6,146 nt of DNA, from contig CAAEVD010000021.1 in the NCBI GenBank assembly GCA_900759435.1, forward strand, positions 1-6,146. Direction: 5' to 3'. A model generated the notes under the pieces. It did no database searches and was not told the DNA's origin. It worked only from the letters and a program-made list of their open reading frames with translations. Positions 1 through 6,146 of this stretch are shown here, piece after piece (the first letter of the stretch is position 1; each line of letters opens with the position of its first letter). The translations under genes and the position numbers were made by a program. Source of the stretch: an uncultured Collinsella sp. GTDB taxonomy: Bacteria > Actinomycetota > Coriobacteriia > Coriobacteriales > Coriobacteriaceae.

Positions 1-5
1 ATTCT

Positions 6-43
6 AACGTGCCGCACGTGCCAAGTGGCGCATGCGGCACGTT
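6..43. terminator. Stem-loop downstream of metH, possible (bidirectional) terminator
   Basis: The arms at 6-16 and 33-43 are perfectly complementary over 11 base pairs and enclose a 16-base loop. The structure lies 25 bases past the metH stop codon, where an operon terminator is expected. On the plus strand the right arm runs into TTTT (42-45), so the U-tract is better for a transcript entering from the left. In the metH direction the stem is followed only by a mixed AGAAT. It may serve two converging transcripts, but the gene to the left is outside the window. The stem is seen directly; terminator function is inferred. Confidence 0.55.
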
Positions 44-68
44 TTGGTGCTCGGTTGTTTCCGTTGTG

Positions 69-2624
69 TTACTGCCCAAAGACCTCTTCGGCGATGCGCG
101 CGCTTTCGGCGGCGTCCTTGGCGTAGTAGTCCGCGCCAATCTGCTTGGCGTATTCGGGGGTGAGTACGGCGCCGCCTACGATGATCTTGACGCCCGGCAC
201 CTCGGCATGAAGCAGCTTGATGGTCTCCTCCATGGCAACGACCGTGGTGGTCATAAGCGCCGAGAGGCCGACGAGCTTAACGTCGCGCTCCTGTACGGTC
301 TTGAGCACCTCTTGCGGGTCGACGTCGCGGCCTAGGTCAAAGACGGTATAGCCGTAGTTATCGAGCAGCATCTTGACGATGTTCTTACCGATGTCGTGGA
401 TGTCGCCCTTGACGGTGGCCACGCAGATCTTGCCCTTGTCGGCAATCTCGCCGGCGGGCATCAGACGCTTGATGGTGTCGAAGCCCACGCGTGCGGCCTC
501 GGCTGAGGCCATGAGCTGCGGCAAGAAGAACTTTCCCTGGTCAAAGAGGACGCCAACCTCGTCGAGGGCAGGGATAAAGTGGTTGTTGATGAGGTCCATG
601 GCGTCGTGATCTGCCAGCAGACGCTCAGTCTCGGCCGCGATTTCGCCCTTGCGGCCCGAGACGACCATGTGGCGGATGGGGTCGTCATCGGCGCTTGCGG
701 TAGTGCTTGCGGCAGCCGCGGCATCGCTCGATGCTGACTGAGCGGCCGCCGGGTTCGCGGCGATCTTATACGGATCGGTCCAGCCGGCGTAGCGCTCGAT
801 GTATCCGGTCGAGCCCTCGTCCTCAACGCTCAGCACGCGATAGCTGTAAACGGTATCCATAAAGCGCTTGGAGCCCGGGTTCATAATGGGGGCGTCGAGG
901 CCCGCGCCAAAAGCGGCGGCTAAAAAGACCGAACCCAGTAGCGGGCGGGCAGGCAGGCCAAAGCTGATGTTCGATACGCCGAGTGCGCACTTGACGCCCA
1001 GGCGCTCCTTGCACATAGACATGGCACGTAGAATCTGTTCAGCCTGGCGCTGGTTGGTCGAGGCGGTCATGACCAGGCAGTCGATGAGGATGCGGTCCGG
1101 GCCGATGCCGTAACGGGCGGCTTCGGCCACAATGCGCTCGGCGATGGCATAGCGTGCCTCGGCGGTATCCGGGATGCCGCCCTCGTCGAGCGTGAGGCCG
1201 ACGACGTTGGTGCCGTAGTGGGCGACCAGCGGAAAAATCTCATCCATGATCTGCTGTTTGCCATTGACCGAGTTGATGATGGGCTTGCCGGCGTAGCGAC
1301 GTACGGCGGCCTCGACGGCGGCGGGGTCGGTGGAGTCGATCTGCAGCGGCAACAGCGTGGAACCTTGGAGCTGCTCGGTCGCTTGCTGGATGACCTTGAC
1401 CTCGTCGATCTCGGGCAGGCCCACGTTGACGTCCAGGATGTCGGCGCCCTGCTCCTGCTGGCTGATGCCCTGGCTCACGACGTAGTCCAGGTCGCCGTCG
1501 CGTAGGGCCTGCTGCAGGCGCTTTTTGCCGGTGGGATTGATGCGCTCGCCGATGACGGCAATCTTGTGGCCGTCGCAGGGAAGGTCCACGACCGTCTGGG
1601 CGCTCGTGACCGACATACTGGGCTTGCGGTGACGCGGGCTGGGCGTGTGGTTGTCGATAAGCGTGCGTAGAGCCGCCATGTGCGCCGGCGTGGTGCCGCA
1701 GCAACCGCCCACGACGCTCACGCCGTCCTCAATCATGCCGGCGACGGCCTCGGCGTATTCGGGTGCCTGGATATCAAAGACGGTATTGCCGTCATCGTCC
1801 ACGCGGGGCAGTCCCGCATTGGCCTGCACCATAACGGGTTTGTCGGTGACGGTGAGCATACGTGCAGCGAGCCCTCGGAGCTCGGCCGGGCCCTGGCTAC
1901 AGTTGATGCCCAGGACGTCGGCACCGATGGCGTCGAGGGTGATGGCGGCGACCTCGGGGCTCGTGCCCAAGAAGGTGCGGCCGTCTTCCTCAAAGGTCAT
2001 GGTGGCAAAGACGGGCAAGTCGGAGTTCTCGCGGCAGGCGAGGACTGCCGCCTTGATCTCGGCCAGGTCGGTCATGGTCTCGATAATAAAGAGGTCGACG
2101 CCCGCAGCGACGCCGGCGCGCACCTCCTCGGCAAAGAGGTCGTAGGCCTCGTCGAAGCTCAAGGTGCCCAAGGGGCGAAGCAGCGCGCCGATGGGGCCGA
2201 TGTCGCCGGCGACGTAGCGGGCGCCGGCCTCACGGGCGCAGGCGACAGCGGCGGCAAAGACGTCTGCCACGGTGGCGGCTCCGTCGAGCTTGTGGGCGTT
2301 GGCGCCAAAGGTGTTGGCGGTGATCACGTCGCAGCCGGCCTCGACGTATTGGCGCTGAATGTCGGTAATGACCTGGGGCTCCTCAAAGTTGAGCAGCTCG
2401 GGCAGGGCGCCGGCCTTCATGCCGGCCGCCTGCAGCATGGTGCCCATGCCGCCGTCGAACAGCAGGTGCCCCGTGCCCTCGATGGCGGCACGCAGGCGGT
2501 CATCCTTAATGCGCAGGTCGTCGATCGTTCGCGTCTTGTATGCAGCGCCATTGCGACGTGCGGCATCAACGGGCGCCGCCAGCGCGGCACCGTCCAGATC
2601 ATGAGTGATAAGCGGAGTAAACAT
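69..2624 (-). CDS. metH: Cobalamin-dependent methionine synthase (5-methyl-THF:homocysteine methyltransferase), lacking the reactivation domain
   Basis: The 851-residue cytoplasmic enzyme moves a methyl group from 5-methyl-tetrahydrofolate through cobalamin to homocysteine, giving methionine and tetrahydrofolate. Three modules are visible. The homocysteine/zinc domain spans about 50-325, with FDGGMGTML near 56-64 and likely zinc ligands Cys242 (GINCSQGP) and Cys308-Cys309 (GGCCGTTP). The pterin-binding domain spans about 352-600 (GERINPTG at 359-366, NSVNG at 451-455). The cobalamin cap and Rossmann domains span about 649-851, with the DxHxxG motif at 741-746 placing the cobalt-ligating His at 743. 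An Ala/Ser-rich linker (about 621-648) precedes the cap. Enterobacterial MetH is about 1,227 residues; the missing C-terminal third is the SAM-binding reactivation domain, encoded here by the gene just upstream. The start at 2624 is supported by AGGAG six bases before the ATG. The roughly 45 residues before the first domain are unusual but in frame and well led. It is the last gene of the metF operon. Confidence 0.95.
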   Translation of the reverse strand: MFTPLITHDLDGAALAAPVDAARRNGAAYKTRTIDDLRIKDDRLRAAIEGTGHLLFDGGMGTMLQAAGMKAGALPELLNFEEPQVITDIQRQYVEAGCDVITANTFGANAHKLDGAATVADVFAAAVACAREAGARYVAGDIGPIGALLRPLGTLSFDEAYDLFAEEVRAGVAAGVDLFIIETMTDLAEIKAAVLACRENSDLPVFATMTFEEDGRTFLGTSPEVAAITLDAIGADVLGINCSQGPAELRGLAARMLTVTDKPVMVQANAGLPRVDDDGNTVFDIQAPEYAEAVAGMIEDGVSVVGGCCGTTPAHMAALRTLIDNHTPSPRHRKPSMSVTSAQTVVDLPCDGHKIAVIGERINPTGKKRLQQALRDGDLDYVVSQGISQQEQGADILDVNVGLPEIDEVKVIQQATEQLQGSTLLPLQIDSTDPAAVEAAVRRYAGKPIINSVNGKQQIMDEIFPLVAHYGTNVVGLTLDEGGIPDTAEARYAIAERIVAEAARYGIGPDRILIDCLVMTASTNQRQAEQILRAMSMCKERLGVKCALGVSNISFGLPARPLLGSVFLAAAFGAGLDAPIMNPGSKRFMDTVYSYRVLSVEDEGSTGYIERYAGWTDPYKIAANPAAAQSASSDAAAAASTTASADDDPIRHMVVSGRKGEIAAETERLLADHDAMDLINNHFIPALDEVGVLFDQGKFFLPQLMASAEAARVGFDTIKRLMPAGEIADKGKICVATVKGDIHDIGKNIVKMLLDNYGYTVFDLGRDVDPQEVLKTVQERDVKLVGLSALMTTTVVAMEETIKLLHAEVPGVKIIVGGAVLTPEYAKQIGADYYAKDAAESARIAEEVFGQ

Positions 2625-2633
2625 CGGAGGCTC

Positions 2634-3422
2634 CTAATGGCTGGAATAGCAGGTGGTGTGGGCGGCGCGGAAGCGGCAGTGCTCACGCATGCGGCAGATA
2701 TTGCAGGTGGGGCGGCTCTGGGCGTCGTGGACCTCGCCGTCAAACAGGCCGATCACCGCGGTCACGCTCTTGGTGGGCATGAGCAGACTGGTGGGGGTGA
2801 CGGTAAGTCCAATGAGGCGCGTGGCGTTGAGTGCATCCACGATCGAGCGCTGGGCAGAGAGCGGGCAGTCGCCATAACCGGGACTGAAGCGCCAGTTGCC
2901 GGCGAGCCCGTGTGCAGCGGCCGTAGCCTTGACCTGCTGGTCCATCTGCTCGACGGCGGCTTCTACATAGGCAGAGCATGCGGCGTCGAGCACGGCGCCT
3001 TCCAGAGGTTGCTGGGTTCCGGTGGTTCGCAGACGGCGTTCGGCAGACATCCCGAGGGTACATGCCATGAGCGCCGCCAGGCGGGCGTCTTTGAGATGTC
3101 GATAGATATCACGACCCCGCAGCTCAACATTGGTGCCAACCAAGCGGATGCAGGGCTCGCCCTGCTCGCCAACGCCCGTGGCATCGACGGCAAACACGCG
3201 TCGCACGCCGCGGGGCTCGATATCCAGCTCTAGGCGCTCGACCACAAGCTCAATTCGTCGTGACAGCTCGGGCTCAATCTGCTGGCCGCCGTAGCCCAGA
3301 TACTGCAGCATCTCGGCACGGTCGACACGAGGGTGGTGAGCAGCGTCGATACGGTAAAGCGCCGGCGACGCAAGGTCGGCCGGCACTTCAACAACGGTTG
3401 TATCGACGTGCGGTTTTTCCAT
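2634..3422 (-). CDS. Stand-alone methionine synthase reactivation (SAM-binding) domain protein
   Basis: This 262-residue protein matches the vitamin B12-dependent methionine synthase activation domain. That domain binds SAM and supplies the methyl group to restore methylcobalamin when MetH cobalamin is oxidised. The key motif RFSPGYGDCPL at 178-188 corresponds to the RxxxGYxxCP SAM-binding motif of the MetH C-terminal domain. It is followed by TPTSLLMPTKSVTAVIG (209-225), typical of the family. The C-terminus has four cysteines, Cys240, 243, 249 and 258 (C-x2-C-x5-C-x8-C), which could hold a metal or Fe-S cluster. The reading frame stays open further upstream to 3731, but that part overlaps metF and is discarded. 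The ATG at 3422 shares its A with the metF stop (TAATG), suggesting translational coupling, with GGAG about 11 bases before it. The stop lies 9 bases before metH, so the split halves are co-transcribed. The family call is firm; partnership with this MetH is inferred from context. Confidence 0.88.
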   Translation of the reverse strand: MEKPHVDTTVVEVPADLASPALYRIDAAHHPRVDRAEMLQYLGYGGQQIEPELSRRIELVVERLELDIEPRGVRRVFAVDATGVGEQGEPCIRLVGTNVELRGRDIYRHLKDARLAALMACTLGMSAERRLRTTGTQQPLEGAVLDAACSAYVEAAVEQMDQQVKATAAAHGLAGNWRFSPGYGDCPLSAQRSIVDALNATRLIGLTVTPTSLLMPTKSVTAVIGLFDGEVHDAQSRPTCNICRMREHCRFRAAHTTCYSSH

Positions 3423-4294
3423 TACCCTAGGCGCTCCATAATGGTCGCGGCGATTGCAGGACGGTTCATAGTGTACAGGTGCAGACCGTCGGCGCCATGC
3501 TCCTTGAGGTCGCAAAGCTGGTGGGCGGCATAATCCACGCCGGCTGCCTGCAGGCTCTCGGGGTCGTTCTCGTACTTGGCGAGGATCTTGATGACGGGGG
3601 AGGGCAGCGACGCGCCGCACATAAAGACCATGCGGCTGATCTGCGACTTGCCCATAAACGGCATGATGCCCGCGGTAATGGGCACGGTGATGCCGGCCTT
3701 GTCGGCAAGCTCGCGGAAGCGATAGAAGCACTCGTTATCAAAAAAGAGCTGTGTCACAAAGAAGCTCGCGCCGGCGTCTTGCTTTTGCTTGAGGTGCTCG
3801 ACCGAGAGGTTGAGATCCTCGCAGGCAATGTGGCCTTCGGGGTAGGCTGCGGCGCCCACGCAAAAGCCGGCGTCGACGAGCTCGGGGATGAGGTCGCGGG
3901 CGTAGGCGTAGTCCGAGGCGGGCTTGTCGTCCTCGGTCGCGCCAGCGGGCAGGTCGCCGCGCAGGGCCAGCACGTTTTCCACGCCGGCCGAGCGATACTC
4001 GTCGATCTTGGCGGCGATATCGGCGCGCGAGCGGCCCATACAGGTAAGGTGTGCCACCGAGGGTATATCGAATTCGCTCGTAATCATATGCGCGATGGGG
4101 GCGGTGGTGGCACCGTTACCCGAGCCGCCGGCCGAGCAGGTGACCGAGACAAAGCTCGGCGAAAGCTTGCACAGATTGCCTGCCACCTCGCGAGCCGTGT
4201 CGAGGGTAAGCTCGCCCTTGGGCGGGAACATCTCAAACGAAACGGGCGCGGTGCCCTGGGATGCTGCCTGCTTAAAAACCTCGTCGACGCGCAT
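3422..4294 (-). CDS. metF: Methylenetetrahydrofolate reductase
   Basis: The 290-residue flavoprotein, close to the roughly 296 of E. coli MetF, reduces 5,10-methylene-THF to 5-methyl-THF, the methyl donor for MetH encoded in the same operon. It is a single-domain FAD TIM-barrel type without the eukaryotic regulatory domain. Visible family motifs are SFEMFPPK at 19-26 (Glu21 matches the catalytic Glu28 of E. coli), VSVTCSAGGS near 49-58, HLTC at 82-85, ALRGDLP at 110-116 (Asp114 matches Asp120), YPEGH at 151-155, VTQLFFD at 180-186 (Gln182 matches Gln183), ITAGIMP at 206-212 and LHLYTMNR at 271-278. The start at 4294 is preceded by AAAGGAG (4301-4307) six bases upstream, a strong ribosome binding site. 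It is the first gene of the operon, and its stop overlaps the next start by one base. No frameshift or missing key residue was seen. Confidence 0.96.
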   Translation of the reverse strand: MRVDEVFKQAASQGTAPVSFEMFPPKGELTLDTAREVAGNLCKLSPSFVSVTCSAGGSGNGATTAPIAHMITSEFDIPSVAHLTCMGRSRADIAAKIDEYRSAGVENVLALRGDLPAGATEDDKPASDYAYARDLIPELVDAGFCVGAAAYPEGHIACEDLNLSVEHLKQKQDAGASFFVTQLFFDNECFYRFRELADKAGITVPITAGIMPFMGKSQISRMVFMCGASLPSPVIKILAKYENDPESLQAAGVDYAAHQLCDLKEHGADGLHLYTMNRPAIAATIMERLG

Positions 4295-4300
4295 ATCGTG

Positions 4301-4307
4301 CTCCTTT
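4301..4307 (-). promoter_or_regulatory. Ribosome binding site of metF
   Basis: AAAGGAG on the minus strand lies six bases before the metF ATG at 4294. This is a near-ideal Shine-Dalgarno sequence and fixes the operon's first start codon. Confidence 0.85.
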
Positions 4308-4397
4308 AGATACTTAATAGTGTGATGTGTTGTAAGGATTCTACAGCACCACTGTGTTACGGTGGAGTTTCACTCGCTATTTGGGGATACCAATCGA

Positions 4398-4419
4398 AAA
4401 TGCTTCGCTATCGGCATTT
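4398..4419. repeat. Small hairpin in the metF leader region
   Basis: AAATGC at 4398-4403 and GCATTT at 4414-4419 form a perfect 6-bp inverted repeat around a 10-base loop. It lies between the large palindrome and metF. It has no clean following U-tract in either direction, so it is not called a terminator. Its role is unknown. Confidence 0.4.
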
Positions 4420-4427
4420 CCTATAAC

Positions 4428-4514
4428 GGGGTAGTCAATCTAAGATCGGACTATATTGAATGGTATTTGATGCGAAATACCAGTTAATAGAGCCCATCCC
4501 AAATTGACTACCCT
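4428..4514. repeat. 87-base imperfect palindrome (long hairpin or MITE/REP-like extragenic element)
   Basis: Outer arms GGGTAGTCAAT (4429-4439) and ATTGACTACCC (4503-4513) are perfect 11-bp inverted repeats. Inner arms TGGTATTT (4461-4468) and AAATACCA (4475-4482) are perfect over 8 bp around the loop GATGCG. The segments between them also pair, with few mismatches and one bulged A at 4450. By hand count there are 32 Watson-Crick pairs in all. Three mismatches (4440, 4442, 4443) become G-U wobbles in minus-strand RNA, the direction of a metF leader, and only one plus-strand wobble (4458) is lost there, so that strand folds slightly better. This could be a mobile palindromic element with terminal inverted repeats or a structured metF leader. 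No flanking target duplication is obvious. The structure is seen directly; its function is not known. Confidence 0.75.
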
Positions 4515-4563
4515 TAAACTATGGGGAGAGGTCTGCAATTTATACAGTTGATTGGCTGTTGAG

Positions 4564-4578
4564 GGTGGCAATGCCGCC
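4564..4578. repeat. Short GC-rich hairpin
   Basis: GGTGGC (4564-4569) pairs with GCCGCC (4573-4578) through a three-base loop, with one T-G wobble. No T-run follows it on the plus strand, so it is not a convincing terminator. Confidence 0.3.
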
Positions 4579-4602
4579 GCGATGCGTTAACCTCATTGAT
4601 TG

Positions 4603-4640
4603 GTTTCGCGACAGCAACATAACGGTAATGTTGCGGAAAC
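4603..4640 (+). promoter_or_regulatory. Candidate nitrogen-control operator upstream of glutamine synthetase (GlnR-like array / inverted repeat)
   Basis: Four 5-base sites lie at an exact 11-base period: GTTTC (4603-4607), GCAAC (4614-4618), GTAAT (4625-4629) and GAAAC (4636-4640). Spacing and sequence resemble the a-b-a-b layout gTnAc-n6-GaAAc-n6-gTnAc-n6-GaAAc known for the OmpR-type GlnR regulator of actinobacteria, agreeing at 15 of 18 defined positions. The same stretch holds a perfect 7-bp inverted repeat, GCAACAT (4614-4620) and ATGTTGC (4628-4634), so a dimeric repressor is an alternative reading. It lies 80-117 bases before the glnN start, a suitable place for a nitrogen-responsive regulator. 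The assignment is inferred; whether this organism has an OmpR-type GlnR cannot be seen here. Confidence 0.4.
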
Positions 4641-4679
4641 ACGACGAGCCTAATCTATGACTCGTTCGTTAGTAATCAA

Positions 4680-4698
4680 CACCGCTTCTCACGCGGTG
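4680..4698 (+). repeat. Hairpin in the glnN 5' leader
   Basis: CACCGC (4680-4685) and GCGGTG (4693-4698) form a perfect 6-bp stem with a seven-base loop. It ends eight bases before the Shine-Dalgarno sequence of the glutamine synthetase gene. It may stabilise the leader or affect ribosome access; no function is shown. Confidence 0.4.
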
Positions 4699-4706
4699 CC
4701 GATACG

Positions 4707-4713
4707 AAGGGAG
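4707..4713 (+). promoter_or_regulatory. Ribosome binding site of glnN
   Basis: AAGGGAG lies six bases upstream of the ATG at 4720 and supports that start. The protein sequence immediately after it already matches the family N-terminus. Confidence 0.8.
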
Positions 4714-4719
4714 TTCCGT

Positions 4720-6146
<1,427 letters not shown>

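Larger units (their letters stand above)
4295..4719. other. Divergent intergenic region between metF and glnN
   Basis: These 425 bases hold no supportable gene and are visibly richer in A and T than the flanking coding DNA. They must contain the promoters of both divergent transcripts, but no convincing sigma70 -35/-10 pair was found in either direction. TTGACT occurs inside the palindrome arms and TATACA at 4541-4546, but neither has a partner at proper spacing. No B12 box or SAM-I riboswitch core was recognised on the metF side. Structures seen, from left to right: a 6-bp hairpin at 4398-4419, an 87-base imperfect palindrome at 4428-4514, a GC-rich hairpin at 4564-4578, a GlnR-like repeat array at 4603-4640, and a hairpin at 4680-4698 just before the glnN ribosome binding site. 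An 8-base direct repeat TTGATTGG occurs at 4548-4555 and 4596-4603. Confidence 0.8.

Noticed and set aside
2625..2633. GGAGCCTCC palindrome covering the metH ribosome binding site as a regulatory hairpin
   Set aside because: A one-base centre cannot form a loop, and with a three-base loop only three pairs remain, too weak to sequester the site.
1680..3233. Long plus-strand open frame of 517 codons opposite metH and the reactivation gene
   Set aside because: It is antisense to two clearly conserved genes, has a low-complexity Gly/Ala/Val/His-rich composition typical of GC-rich shadow frames, and shows no recognisable domain.
3423..3731. Upstream extension of the reactivation-protein frame to an ATG at 3731
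   Set aside because: This part overlaps metF out of frame and has the Arg/Pro-rich composition of a shadow. The start at 3422 gives a normal family length.
3479..4309. Plus-strand open frame of 276 codons opposite metF
   Set aside because: It is antisense to metF, which carries every expected motif. No domain or convincing ribosome binding site supports it.
4504..4546. TTGACT (4504-4509) with TATACA (4541-4546) as a plus-strand sigma70 promoter
   Set aside because: The spacing of 31 bases is far outside the usual 16-18, and TTGACT is part of the palindrome arm.
4548..4603. Direct repeat TTGATTGG at 4548-4555 and 4596-4603
   Set aside because: An eight-base match in AT-richer DNA can arise by chance, and there is no regular spacing or third full copy to support a function.
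4631..4659. TTGCGG (4631-4636) with TCTATG (4654-4659) as the glnN promoter
   Set aside because: The spacing is 17, but the -10 matches only three of six consensus bases, too weak to annotate.

Overview
The window is high-GC bacterial chromosomal DNA whose protein sequences look like the gut actinobacterial class Coriobacteriia, most likely Collinsella or a close relative. That assignment rests on the type III glutamine synthetase, the split cobalamin-dependent methionine synthase and the GC-rich codon use, and it is inferred without a database search. The genes are ordinary core metabolism. No phage, IS, CRISPR, tRNA or rRNA feature was seen.

Layout: positions 1-68 hold a strong stem-loop just past the end of the methionine operon. 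Positions 69-4294 are a compact minus-strand operon read from right to left. It runs metF (methylenetetrahydrofolate reductase, 3422-4294), then a stand-alone methionine synthase reactivation-domain protein (2634-3422), then metH without its C-terminal reactivation domain (69-2624). metF and the second gene share one base (TAATG), and the second gene and metH are 9 bases apart. Positions 4295-4719 are a 425-base, more AT-rich divergent intergenic region. It carries an 87-base imperfect palindrome, several small hairpins and a candidate nitrogen-control operator. From 4720 to the right edge is a plus-strand type III glutamine synthetase (glnN type), cut off by the window after about 475 codons.

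The three minus-strand genes form one biochemical unit. MetF makes 5-methyl-tetrahydrofolate. MetH passes that methyl group through cobalamin to homocysteine to make methionine. The separate reactivation protein would bind SAM and remethylate cobalamin that has been oxidised to cob(II)alamin. The glutamine synthetase is a separate, divergently transcribed nitrogen-assimilation gene. The parts most worth a second look are the 4428-4514 palindrome, the GlnR-like repeat array at 4603-4640 and the four-cysteine tail of the reactivation protein.
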